From Cryptomeria japonica (Eukaryota > Streptophyta > Pinopsida > Cupressales > Cupressaceae): a stretch of 64,000 bases of DNA. This document shows positions 1 through 10,708 of the stretch, piece after piece (position 1 is the stretch's first letter; every line of letters starts with the position of its first letter). A model generated the notes under the pieces. It was not told the DNA's origin. It did not search any database and was given only the letters and a program-made list of their open reading frames with translations. The stretch lies in NCBI RefSeq assembly GCF_030272615.1, contig NC_081406.1, positions 173,238,861 to 173,302,860 on the forward strand, given 5' to 3'. The translations under genes and the position numbers were made by a program.

Positions 1-559
1 AGAACTTACAAACAATGATTTCTATAAGTTGTAACAACAAGATGGGAGTTAGGAATAAGAGGCAAAACCCCATTTGTTGGATTTGATTCTTCCTTTACTA
101 CCCTAGCCTTCCTTTTTGGGGATGATAGTTGAGAATGCTCTATAGGGGATGCACTTTGTCTAGTTTTGAATTTTTCTCATATGCTAAATAGGTTGAACTA
201 CTGAAACCAAAGAATAAAAGTTGTCAGGTGTGGAAAAATTTCGTTCTTGAAGACCGTTAAATTGTTGTTCACACCAAGACAACAAAATTTTAAAGTTATT
301 TTTGAGCTAAAGATCAGTTCAAAGTCCCACCAGGCGTGCCAAAAACTGTTGTCATAGGGATTTACACCCGATAGCTAAACTTGATGCTCATCTATCTCGA
401 GAAACATGGAAATACTTTCTAGACTATGGGTTGCTCAAATTGAAGGTGAATCTCCAGATTATGGGTTGGCTCCCCTTTAGATATATAAAATCTAATGATT
501 TATTTTGAGAAAATGGATAAAAGAATGATTCTAAAACTGAAAAAATAAACTAAGAAGGT
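1..559. other. Unassigned edge sequence
   Basis: No supportable coding region. On the minus strand near 325-355 there is a TTTTTGGCACGCCTGGTGGG-like string, which resembles leader or LTR sequence of some plant Ty3-gypsy elements. This suggests an old LTR-element fragment, but the match is from memory and weak. Confidence 0.25.
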
Positions 560-820
560 GTAAGTAATATTCTCTTATTGGCCAGTAAGTGAATATTGTG
601 GGTCACAAATCCCACTGAGGTTTTTCCCACACTGGGTTTCCTCATTAAACATCTTGTATTATGGTGTTCTTTTCATGTGGATGTTTTTGATTCTGTTTAT
701 TACATTAATTCTTGCATACCGGTACACTACTACTTTATGTTCTGCATGTTTTAACTTAAGAAAATTTCACTACTAGATAGATACTGATTCACCCCCCCCC
801 CTCTCAGTATTTGTGGGAAC
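560..820 (+). repeat. A-family LTR, 3' fragment
   Basis: Matches the last ~260 bp of the LTRs ending at 4102, 9910, 11498 and 43720: the GTAAGTAATATTCTCTTATT start, the GGTTTCCTC motif, the poly-C tract after ACTGATTCA, and CTCTCAGTATTTGTGGGAAC. The usual last bases (CCTAACA) are missing. It abuts a copia pol remnant directly, so this is a truncated LTR with no internal region of its own in the window. Confidence 0.75.
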
Positions 821-884
821 TAAGGAAACTTTTGAGTATCTCAGAGATCAGCTTGGAGTCATACCACCACCGGTAGAGACTTAG
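819..884 (+). pseudogene. Copia element C: C-terminal scrap of pol
   Basis: Twenty-one codons and a TAG stop (882-884) read TKETFEYLRDQLGVI and then PPPVET. This resembles the last residues of plant Ty1-copia Pol after the RNase H domain, where an F-x-x-L/F-R-x-x-L-G-V string precedes the stop. The 5' side is cut by the A-family LTR fragment ending at 820, so nothing else of this polyprotein is visible. The sequence downstream (copia-like 3' UTR, polypurine tract, LTR) supports the call. It is too short to encode an active protein. Confidence 0.55.
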
Positions 885-1245
885 ACAGCTGATGATTGTC
901 ATCAACTGACAGAATTAAATGGACAAATCTTTTATTCTGGTATTTGATGAGGAAGCTACTTCTCAGGGGGAGTAGTTGGTATATTAAATTGGTTGGTATT
1001 TTGTATGAACTTGACCTTTTGTGACTTTGGAATTTGATGTCAAAGGGGGAGAGATATCTATGGAAAAACACATTATCCTTTTGGAAAGAAAAAGAGATTT
1101 TAAGGGAAAGTTTTTTTTTGAAAGATTGGTATTGTTACTCCCAGGGGGAGAAATGAAGATTGTTGGTTTTTGTATTTGGCATTTTTGTTTTGGCACTTTG
1201 ATGGTTTTTCCATCTTGTGTTTCCATCAATGTCAAAGGGGGAGAT
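885..1245 (+). promoter_or_regulatory. 3' UTR and polypurine tract of copia element C
   Basis: Purine blocks recur at about 965, 1045, 1142 and 1235, each containing GGGGGAG. The last one, CAAAGGGGGAGAT, sits directly before TGTTGG of the LTR and is the expected plus-strand priming site. Repeated 'TCAAAGGGGGAGA' blocks are common in plant copia 3' UTRs. ORFs here are short and overlap on both strands, and I do not accept them as genes. Confidence 0.6.
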
Positions 1246-2307
1246 TGTTGGTATTTTGGTATGGTTTTGTCATTGATGTCAACACCTACTAAATACACCT
1301 ACTTTGGAGATCCAGCAACATTCATCGGCAAGCAGTAATCTATGCAACAGTTACTGGTATATGATCAACCGACATGATATAATGTTCACTGGTACCTAGA
1401 ATGACTTGGAAGACACTTGGTAATGTTGAAGACATCATGTGGACACTTTATTTTGAAGTACTAATAATTGATATATTCTTATTTGCATATTTGCTTTTAC
1501 CAACAAATAGGTCCAGGTTATCTAGGGTTACACCTGTAGGTTTATCTTTTCCAGATCAGCATGGCACGCTATGGAGATGATTTATTATTGTTATAAATAC
1601 ATTAAGCCGACATATTTTATTGGTTATTGCATCGGATATTATATTATTTGTAAAATGTTTTTATTGTAATATCTTGTAGAGCTGACCTACTAAAATTGGT
1701 CTTAGGGTATGGTATAAATGTAAGATCTTATTTGTAAGATCAAGTGTGGAATGCAAAAAAGATTTGAGTGAAGGTATATGTGAGATCAAGTAGAGGCATA
1801 CATGAAGACATCATCTAAAGGTGAAGTTAGGCTTTTGTAGAAGCATATCAGCATTACACCTGTACTGAATTTAGCATATGAAGATGCGATTTTGTAAAGT
1901 ACATTCTTATTGGATTTAACCATCCAACTGTAGTCAGTGTGACTCCCATTTGTGATTGAGCAGTGAGCTCTAGGTTGTTGGCCTTTCTACATGTGCAGAC
2001 CCCTCTTTGTACACTTACTATCTGTAGTAGTATCATCTGATTGTGGGTAAGGTTTCCCACCATGGTTTTTCCCCTTACAGGGTTTCCACATACAAATATT
2101 GGTGTCATGTGTTGTGGATGACTTTGTGTTTATGTTTCATGCATTAGTTCTTACCGGTATGGCAATTTACTATTAACACTGTCTACCGGCATACTTAACT
2201 GGTTTACCGGTATTAAGCATTAAGTTGGTTAATAAGTTTTTGGTTTGAATTTATTAGACAACTGATTCACCCCCCCCCCCCCCCTCCCCGTTGTCTGTGA
2301 GACCTAA
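1246..2307 (+). repeat. 3' LTR of copia element C
   Basis: Begins TGTTGGTATTTTGG directly after a polypurine tract. Ends near GAGACCTAA after an ACTGATTCA plus poly-C tract, as other LTRs here do. The terminal CA is not preserved, so the right end is approximate to a few bases. It is about 1.06 kb and differs from the A and D families over most of its length. The sequence resumes inside element B's second ORF at 2308, so C inserted into B. The left LTR of C must lie outside the window or be lost. Confidence 0.65.
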
Positions 2308-3237
2308 ATTTCCTGATGACTTATACAAAAGACTTGAGGCCATAAGGCAAGGAGTAATTGAACTAGACAAGAAAATAAATATAGAAAAACTACTTGCTGT
2401 ATATCCGGTAAACTCCCCAAAAGAAATTGATGATCTGATAGCTCAGGCCAACCAAACAGTTTTTTCCACTGCACACCGGCATATTTCACTGATGGTAGGT
2501 AGAGTTACAGAGGTTTCAGAGGAAACATAAGATGGTTGGGACATATTTTTGGTTGAAAAAGAGAAACAAGAAGAATATAGGAATCCCAAGCCTATTAAGG
2601 TATATCAAAAGGATAAGGACAAAGGGAAAGGGAAAATTGGTGGACCTCCAAGCATAAAGGTTAAAGATAACCCACCTCCACCTGTAAAAATTGCAATCCC
2701 TGAAAACCAACTGGCAGCTGAAAGCATGGAAGCAGAGGATAGCAATACAAATCCTGAAGTCCTATTCACTGTAAATGTTGATACCCAAAAGATCAACATA
2801 ACAGTTGATAAAGATGCAAGTGAAAAATCAGATATGGCTAAAGAGCCTCTAGTAATAGGAAATATAGAGCAACCGACAGCAAATACAGGGAAAAAGATGG
2901 AATCTGAAGCACAAACAGAGAAACCGACAGAGTTAAAGGCTCCAAAACAGATGCCACCGGTAAGCAATGAAGCTAAAAAACCCGTGCTAAAGGAAATGTA
3001 GACACAAACTAACCTACCAGAGGTCAATACAAGCATGGTCACTTCCACCAGTACTGAGTTTGTTGGGTCACCATCAAAGTCAACAAATGTGACTGAGGTA
3101 TTACTTGAATCCATCAAGAAAATAACTAACTATAGTTCACAAGCTTACAAAGCAATAGATGATTCAATACCAATTTTGAAGATAATTGCTCCTGATTGTA
3201 ATATAGATAATAAAGATTCTTTAGGACAGTTGGATAC
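2308..3237 (+). pseudogene. Element B: second ORF, left remnant
   Basis: Homologous to the middle of the second ORF of A2 (about 41165-42085) and A1 (about 7310-8230). It starts at the residues PDDLYKRLEA and continues through a Lys/Glu/Pro-rich stretch. It carries in-frame stops TAA at 2528 and TAG at 2999. The second stop is also present at the same codon in A2 (41852), whereas A1 has GAG. It is cut on the left by copia C and on the right at 3237 by A1. The rest of this ORF resumes at 9911 after the GATAC duplication. The function of the family is unknown. Confidence 0.8.
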
Positions 3238-4102
3238 TGTTGGCATATGGACACTCCAATGAGACATTGTGTGTGATTGAAGGTTTTTTCATTGATGGCA
3301 ACCTTGCAATCCTATGGTGCCAGCAAAGCATTACTCAGGCAACCTTGCAATCCTATGGCACCAGTAAGACATTATACCGGCAAAGCTTTACTTAAACAAA
3401 ACAGTGCTCCGACATCAACAAAATCAATCTACAGCGGCACCGGCACAAAATATGTACACCGACACAGAAGGAAATATGTATACTGGCACAAAGGCTGACA
3501 TGATTTTTGATATGTAATATTTTGTTTATCATTGTAAGCCAACTTGGCAAATTGTAAAATGACTCTTGTATATAAAAGAGATCATTGTAGGCATTTGTAG
3601 GATATGGATAGAGAGCAATAAATAAAATTATAAGGCAGACCTAATGTGCGAATTGCAGGTCAAGGGTATATGTAAAGAATAGAGCAAGAACCGGTACTGA
3701 ATCTAGCATTGAAGATGCTATTGTAAAGCAGTACAGAATATTGGATTTGTGTAAATCCTCATTGTAAGTCAATGTGACTTCTTATTGAGCAGTGAGCTCT
3801 AGGCAGCTGGCCTTCCTGCATGTGCAAGCCCCTATTGTAAGTAATATTCTCTTATTGGTCAGTAAGTGAATATTGTGGGTCACAAATCCCATCGAGGTTT
3901 TTCCCACACTGGGTTTCCTTGTTAAACATCTTGTGTTATGGTGTTCTTTTCATATGGATGCTTTTGATTCTGTTATTTGCATTAATTCTTGCATACTGGT
4001 ATACTGTTACTTTATATTCTGCATATTCAGTTTTAAGAAAATTTCATTACCAGTCAGATACTGATTCACCCCCCCCTCTCAGTATCTATGGGAACCCTAA
4101 CA
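3238..4102 (+). repeat. A1 5' LTR
   Basis: Starts TGTTGGCATATGGACACTCC and ends GGGAACCCTAACA. It contains a duplicated segment (CAACCTTGCAATCCTATGG occurs twice, about 3300 and 3342) that is absent from the A2 and B LTRs and explains its greater length. A likely TATA-type signal (TGTATATAAAAGAG) lies near 3566-3579. A poly-C tract precedes CTCTCAGTATC near the end. Confidence 0.9.
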
Positions 4103-4116
4103 ATTGGTATCAAAGC
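4103..4116 (+). promoter_or_regulatory. Primer-binding site of A1 (initiator-Met tRNA type)
   Basis: ATTGGTATCAAAGC directly follows the LTR. It differs by one base from the canonical plant copia site TGGTATCAGAGC, complementary to the 3' end of initiator-Met tRNA, which A2 retains. Confidence 0.85.
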
Positions 4117-4173
4117 TTAGTCCTCTATTTTTAGAAGCCTAACAACTTGAGGAAGATCTTGACACCGGTAAAG

Positions 4174-5331
4174 ATGGAAAATCTGATGAAGCAACTTGAA
4201 GGAGCTCTTACTGACTATGATGCAGAGAAGTTGAAAAATATCAAATTAGAAGATGATTTAAAATTAGCTTAGGACATTATTCAGACACTTCAAGAAAATC
4301 TTACTGTTACAAGAAACAAGAGAAGAGAACTTTGTGAAAAATTGCAAAATGAAAATGATGAAAAGGAATCAATAAATGATATGATAAGCAAATTGAAACA
4401 AGAGATCATGACAACAAAAAATGAAATGCAGGATATGACTATGAGATTCTGCAAAGAGATTGAGGACAGAAAGAAGAATGAAGAAGAATTGACCAGAAGA
4501 CTAAGTGATGTAGCAAATGAGAACACAAGACTTAGCCATGAAAATGACATGTTGAAGACAGATCTGATGCATACTCAAAATGAGTCGAATGAACTAATGA
4601 GACAAAAAGAGATCTTGGAAAGGGAATTGGAAACTGCAAATCAACACAAAGAAAAATTTAAGAAAAGCTCAGAAGAACTTGGTACCTTATTGAAGAATCA
4701 AAAACCCAAAGGTGACACTTCTAGAGTTGGATTTGAAATTGGAGAAAGCTTCGGTACTGCAAATACCCAGGATCAAAGCAAACTGGTAAGACCCTCTAAT
4801 AATTACAAATTCAATGGAAAATGCTTTAACTGTAATAAATATGGTCATAGGGCAAATGAATGTAGATCTAGGAATTATCAGAACATCAATCCTCCCACCA
4901 GTCAATGCACCAAATGCAACAAAATTGGTCATAACTCTGAAAATTGCAAAATGAATGTAAGATGTTATGTTTGTGGAAGATTTGGTCATTTATCAAATAA
5001 ATGCAGAACACAAACCGACATAGGTTATGGGAAAGCTATTCAGAAAAATAATGTAACTTGTTATGCATGTAACAAGATTGGTCATATTGCTAAATTCTGT
5101 AGAAGTAAAGGTACACTGGTAGATAACAAAAGTACTAGCTTGAAAGGTAAAGAAAAGGTTGAAGAGGTTAAGAAAGAATTTTCAAAGCAATGGATTAGAA
5201 AAGGTGATCTAAATATTGGGGTTACTCCTCCACTGGTAGAGCCAACAAATGCTTCACCGACAAGACAATATGATGCTCCACCAGTAGGACAGAGTAATGC
5301 TCCACTGATAGGATGTTCTTCATCAAATTGA
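4174..5331 (+). pseudogene. A1 gag-like protein with four CCHC zinc knuckles
   Basis: 385 codons from the ATG at 4174, the same length as the intact A2 homologue. An in-frame TAG at 4270 (Gln in A2) breaks it near residue 33. The first ~190 residues are Glu/Lys/Asn-rich and look like a long coiled coil (KLKQEIMTTKNEMQD; heptad-like EELTRRLSDVANENTRL). Four CX2CX4HX4C knuckles begin near residues 217, 245, 264 and 296 (CFNCNKYGH, CTKCNKIGH, CYVCGRFGH, CYACNKIGH). Such knuckles in Gag bind nucleic acid, and a coiled coil could serve particle assembly. The tail is Pro/Ala-rich. It follows the primer site and precedes the unknown second ORF. Gag-like identity is well supported; a packaging role is inferred. 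Confidence 0.85.
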
Positions 5332-5637
5332 AGAAAATTATCTTGAGGGTTTGGCAATTTAATGACACATGTGCTATTATTCCCTCGGTTAGAGAAAAGA
5401 AGTTGAAAATCCTTCATTACCAGCAAATAAAGTTGAGTTAATACATTGCTGACAAACAATTAATGTGGTAGGTAGCAGAAAAGACTTTATAAAATAAGGT
5501 TTTTGGCTCCATTTCATTTCACCGTGAATTCAAACTTTCAGAGAGCGCGAAGATTTCCGAGCTAAGGCATTCCGAGCAAAGAGGCAAAGCACTTCAACAA
5601 TCAATCCATCCAAAGGCAAAAAAAGGTATTTATCATC
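5332..5637 (+). promoter_or_regulatory. Inter-ORF region of A1 with candidate internal promoter
   Basis: A TATAAAA box at 5488-5494 lies about 144 nt before the second ORF's ATG. A2 keeps the same box (39351) at nearly the same distance (140 nt). The CCATTTCATTTCACCGTGA and AACTTTCAGAGAG segments between box and ATG are also conserved. This suggests, but does not show, that the second ORF has its own transcript and 5' leader. Confidence 0.4.
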
Positions 5638-8600
5638 ATGGCATCCTCCTCTGCACCTAAATTTATAGAAAACCCTATAGTAGTCGAGGTTATAAAATGA
5701 CCTAGGCCCGTGTTTCAGCTAGTTCCCGAGGTAGCTAAGAAAGATGACAACATAGGTGCTTTTTCCCAAATTCCAAAGGGTGTTGTTTATGCAGAAGACC
5801 CTAGAATGTATATTCATTGCAAAATAGAGGAATTAGGTGATGAAGAAATAAAAAACATGTATAAATCTATTATATGTGACAATGCCAGAAATGTGAAACC
5901 TAAACATAAAATTGTTGAAACCCTAGGATTCACTGAAATCCTCTGGATTCTTGAATTTCCCAAGGAAGTGGTTAGGATAGTTCTTAGCAGGGTACATGGC
6001 TCATTCTTTTGATTTGACTCAGTGCATAAAATTACAAAGGTAGCTGTGAAAGCAGTAACAGGGTTACCTTCCACCGGTACCAAACCCGACAAAACCAAGA
6101 AGGTCTCCAATGACCTAGTAATGAAATTAACTGGTGCAACATCCGACAAAAGATCATTGTGGGTTAATGATGTGACCGATACAAATGTGAGATTCATTAG
6201 CATGATTCTAGGTTACAAAGCAACTCATGCAAATAGGCTTAACTCTGTTTCCAGTTTATGCATAAAAAGTGCTTATGACATGGTTAAGGACAATGTAAAA
6301 ATTGATATCTGTGAATGGTTAAAAGATGAGTTAATTGACAATTTGGCAAAAATCAAGAAGGATAAGAAACCTTTAGATTTGGAAATTTGCATGTATGCTT
6401 AATGTTACATATAACCAAACAGGCTCTTGGTATAGGCTATAAGGATTTTGGATTCGACATACCGGTAGGAAAACAATTGTCTGACTTATTCAACAACATG
6501 GGTGAAAACAGAGAAAAGAATATCAATGAGTATTTTCAAGCACTAAAGGTCAGAATGAATAAAAGAATCAGACTATCACAAGAAATTGTTGACAAATACA
6601 AGGATGATATATGCTTTGTAATCAAAAAGGATGAGATCTAGATGGAAGCAGTCATCCCAAGAACAATCTGGGTTACAGAGATGGGGTATGCAATAGATGA
6701 CCACATAGTGGAAACTTATGCCAAAGCACTTCTAGAAGCCCCCAATGAACCAAAGGAAGAAGTATTTGGTAGTGCTGAGACCATTGAAAGTCAAATTCAA
6801 TCTAAAAAGAGAGTAAAGAAAGTTGAGGCATTTGTGAGGAAAGGAACCAGGCAAGCAAAAGCCATAAAAGATGATGTATCAAAGAAAACCGACATAACAG
6901 AAGAAGAGTTGGTAGCCAAATAGCCTAAAACTCATCTAACATCGGTAGATACCTCCTCAGAAGGAGATATGCCAACAACTTTCAAAAGAGTTGTTAGGAA
7001 AAGAGACCCCTCACCGGTATCCACTCCTTCACCTAGAAGGACAAGACAAAAGCAACAAGTTGTGAGGTCTCCTCTCAAGAAAGCCACACCTAAGAAAAAG
7101 CTGACCCCCAAAAAGAAGAAGAAGACAAACACTGACTTGGCTCCTTTTGACATATTACTGAATGAGATCACATAGGAAGGTAAATTGAAAAACATAGGGA
7201 AAATCTATGACACCCTATCAGATGATGAGAAAGGACAAGTCGAGGAAAGTGTTATATTACACATGGACATGTATAAAAATTTTTTGATGCAAGTCCTAAA
7301 TGAAATTCCTAATGAATTATATAAAAGACTTGAGGCCAGAAGGCAAGGAATAGTTGAGTTGGATAAGAAAATTAAAATAGAAAAATTACTTGCAGTATAC
7401 CCAGTCAACTCACCTAAGGAAATTGATGATTTGATAGCTCAGGCCAACCGAACAGTTTTTTCCACTACACACCAGCAAATATCACTAATGGCAGGTAGAG
7501 TTACTGAAGTTTCAAATGAAATAGAAGATGGTTGGGATACATTCTTGGTAGAAAAAGTAAAACAAGAAGAATATAGGAATCCCAAGCCCATTCTGGTATA
7601 TCAAAAGGACAAAGGGAAAGGTAAAGTTGGTGGACCACCAAGTATCAAGATTAGAGACAACTTGCCCCCACCTCCTTTAAATACTCCACCGATAAAAACA
7701 ACAATTGCAGAAGATCAACCGGCGGCTGAGAGCATGGACATAGAGGATAATAATCCTAATCTTGAAGTCCTATATACTGTGAATGTTGATACTCAAAAAA
7801 TCAACATAGTGGTAGATAAGGATACCATAGATAAATCTGATAACAAAGAGCAACCGGCAACAGGAAACAAAGAGAAACCGACAGCAGATTTAGAGAAAAA
7901 GATGGAATCTAGAACACAAACAGAGCAACCAATAGAGCTAAAGGCTCCAGAACAGATGCCACCGGTAAGAAATGATGCAGGAAAAACTATGCTTAAAGAG
8001 ATGGAGACACAAACAGACCTACCAGAGGTCAATACCAGCATGGTCACTTCCACCAACACTCAGTTTATTAGGTCACCATCAAATGTAACAGAGGTATTGC
8101 TCGAATCTATCAAGAAAATAACTGATTATAGCTCACAAGCCTATAAAGCGATAGATGATTCAATTCCAGTTTTGAAATCAATAGCTCCCAATTGTAATAT
8201 AGCCAACAAAGATTCTTTAGGCCAGTTGGATACACTTTGTAAATATATTTCTAGAAATTTTGAGCAAACAAAGGTAGAAACTGTAAAGGAAAGTGTAGAA
8301 AAAGAGAAACATAAATTCTTTGAGGAAGGAATAAAGAAGTGTAACAGGGAATTTGACACACATCTACCGGAACTGTGCAATTTATTGAAAGAGTACAAAA
8401 CTCTGTACAAAGACACCTGTAAGATAAACTTTTTGACCACGGATGTAGACAAAAAGATGAGCAAGGTACAGGAAGAGATCGATAAACTTGCTGATAATTT
8501 TGTTAACTCACCCGATACATTATCAGTTTTTGAGGAAAAGATAACAAATTTTGAGGAAGAATTGCTCAAATTAGAAAGAGAAAAAGAGAAAATAATAAAC

Positions 8601-8840
8601 AAGGCAAAATTTTTGAGATCTAAACTAAGTCCAAGATTGGACTATTTAGCATCTCTATGTAAGGAAATCTCAAAGGCACTAACACAGGGTAGCAAAACAC
8701 CAGCAGAGAACTTGCAAAATCTCACCGGTACAGTATACAGAACTGAGATAGCAATAAAGGAGAGCAAGAAGTTTATGGATGGCATAAACTTAATTTTGGG
8801 AGATATTCTTCAGATAATAACTACCCAACTACAAGGTTGA
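5638..8840 (+). pseudogene. A1 second ORF, unknown protein, broken
   Basis: About 1,070 codons from the ATG at 5638. The frame is broken by stops at 5698, 6010, 6639, 6921 and 7173 and by a frameshift near 6365, but 7185-8840 is open (551 residues). I do not recognise a catalytic domain. The N-terminal third is globular and conserved with A2 and D (VRFISMILGYKATHANRLNS; YKDDICF; MGYxIDD). The middle has a very basic Lys/Pro stretch near 7085-7130 (TPKKKLTPKKKKK), possibly a nuclear localisation signal. The C-terminal third is Glu/Lys-rich and probably coiled coil. It is not protease, integrase or reverse transcriptase. It could be a captured gene or a structural protein; both are inference. 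It lies between the gag-like ORF and the polypurine tract. Confidence 0.75.
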
Positions 8841-9032
8841 GGTTATGAATTGGTACAACTACAAAATCTACTAACCTTTGTCATTGATACCAAAGGGGGA
8901 GTAGTAGATGAGAAAATTCAAAACACAGGGATCACATGCTCAGGGGGAGCTCTCACATTTTTGGTAACATTTTTTGGTCTACACATTTTTGGATATCTTT
9001 TTGAAATTTCTCATGAGTGTTGCCATCAATGC

Positions 9033-9045
9033 CAAAGGGGGAGAT
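9033..9045 (+). promoter_or_regulatory. A1 polypurine tract
   Basis: CAAAGGGGGAGAT lies directly before TGTTGGCATATGG of the 3' LTR, the position and composition expected for plus-strand priming. Similar purine blocks lie upstream at about 8892 and 8942. Confidence 0.8.
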
Positions 9046-9910
9046 TGTTGGCATATGGACACTCCAATGAGACATTGTGTGTGATTGAAGGTTTTGTCAT
9101 TGATGGCAACCTTGCAATCCTATGGCACCGACAAAGCATTACTCAGGCAACCTTGCAATCCTATGGCACCGGCAAGACATTATACTGGCAAAGCTTTACT
9201 CAAACAAAACAGTGCTCCGGCATCAACAAAATCAATCTACACCAGCACCGGCACAAAAGATGTACACCGACACAGAAGGAAATATGTATACCAGCACAGA
9301 GGCCAACAGGATTTTTGATATGTAATATTTTGTTTATCATTGTAAGCCAACTTGGCAAATTGTAAAATGACTCTCGTATATAAAAGAGATCATTGTAGGC
9401 ATTTGTAGGATATGGATAGAGAGCAATAAATAAAATTATAAGGCGGACCTAATGTGCGAATTGTAGGTCAAGGGTATATGTAAAGAATAGAGCAAGAACC
9501 GGTACTGAATCTGGCATTGAAGATGCTATTGTAAAGCAGTACAGAATATTGGATTTGTGTAAATCCTCATTGTAAGTCACTGTGACTTCTTATTGAGCAG
9601 TGAGCTCTAAGCAATTGGCCTTCCTGCATGTGCAGACCCCTATTGTAAGTAATATTCTCTTATTGGCCAGTAAGTGAATATTGTGGGTCACAAATCCCAT
9701 CGAGGTTTTTCCCACACCGGGTTTCCTCATTAAACATCTTGTGTTATGGTGTTCTTTTCATGTGGATGCTTTTGATTTTGTTATTTGCATTAATTCTTGC
9801 ATACCGATATACTGTTACTTTATATTCAGTAATATTCAGTTTTAAGAAAATTTCATTATCGGTCAGATATTGATTCACCCCCCCTCTCAGTATCTGTGGG
9901 AACCCTAACA
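9046..9910 (+). repeat. A1 3' LTR
   Basis: 865 bp, same ends as the 5' LTR (TGTTGG...CCCTAACA), including the extra CAACCTTGCAATCCTATGG copy. It is followed by GATAC, the target duplication, and then by element B's second ORF. Confidence 0.9.
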
Positions 9911-10534
9911 GATACATTATGTAAATACATTTCTAGAAATATTGAGAAAATAAAGGTAGAATCTGTAAAGGACATTGTAGAAAAGGAGAAACAAAAATTC
10001 TTTGAGGAAGAAATTAAGAAGTGTAACAGAGACTTTGACACACTTCTACCGGAACTGTGTAGTTTGTTAAAAGAGTACAAAAACCTGTACAAAGACACAT
10101 GCAAAACAAACTTCCTGACTGTAGATATAGACAAGAAAATAAGCAAGACACAGGAAGAGATAAACAAGCTTGCAGACAATTTTGTCAACTCACCGGATTC
10201 ACTATCTGTTTTTGAAGATAAGTTAGCAAATTTTGAGGCAGAATTACTTAAATAGGAGAAAGAGAAAGAGACAATAATAAATAAGGCAAAACACTTGAGA
10301 TCTAAACTGAGTCCAAGATTGGACTATCTAGCATCTCTATGGAAGGAAATCTCAGAGGCATTAACACCAGGAAGTAAAACACTGGCAGAGCAATTACAGC
10401 ATCTCACCGGCACTATGAAGAGGACTGAAACAACAATAAAAGATAGCAAAAAGTTTATGGATAGTATAAACTTAACTTTGGGTAATCTTTTTCAGATAAT
10501 AACTACCCAACTACAAACTCTACTAACATCTTGA
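9911..10534 (+). pseudogene. Element B: second ORF, right remnant
   Basis: Continues the B reading frame interrupted at 3237. It encodes the coiled-coil C-terminal part (TLCKYISRNIEKIKVESVKD; LPELCSLLKEYKNLYKDTCK) homologous to A1 8230-8840. An in-frame TAG lies at 10253. Near the end B lacks about 30 bp that A2 has at about 42690-42720, between two copies of AACTACAA, so the natural stop is lost and a new one is used at 10532-10534. Function unknown. Confidence 0.8.
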
Positions 10535-10708
10535 CAACCTTTGTCATTGATGCCAAAGGGGGAGTAGTAGGATGAGAAAATTCAAAGAAAGGAATCATAT
10601 GCTTAGGGGGAGCCCCTCATATTTTTGGTAAATTTTTTGGTCTACACATTTTTGGACACCTTTTTGAAATTTCTCATGAGTGTTGCCATCAATGCCAAAG
10701 GGGGAGAT
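10535..10708 (+). promoter_or_regulatory. Element B 3' UTR with polypurine tract
   Basis: Three purine blocks: TGCCAAAGGGGGAG near 10550, TTAGGGGGAGC near 10602, and CAAAGGGGGAGAT at 10696-10708, which abuts the LTR. The same spacing is seen in A1 and A2. Confidence 0.75.

Larger units (their letters stand above)
3238..9910 (+). mobile_element. Non-autonomous LTR retrotransposon A1 (complete, pol-less)
   Basis: 6,673 bp: 5' LTR 3238-4102, primer site, gag-like ORF 4174-5331, second ORF 5638-8840, polypurine tract, 3' LTR 9046-9910. The 5-bp duplication GATAC lies at 3233-3237 and 9911-9915, inside the second ORF of element B. There is no aspartic protease, integrase, reverse transcriptase or RNase H between the LTRs, so it could move only with enzymes from another element. 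Both LTRs are 865 bp. I count about 19 differences in their first ~275 bp, mostly transitions, so the insertion is not recent. Confidence 0.9.

Noticed and set aside
859-1338. Overlapping ORFs of 70-105 codons on both strands
   Set aside because: They lie in the 3' UTR and LTR start of copia element C and have no motif.
8850-9365. 171-codon plus-strand ORF across A1's polypurine tract and LTR
   Set aside because: It spans the 3' UTR and LTR boundary and contains LTR repeats; similar ORFs appear in each A-type LTR without selection signs.
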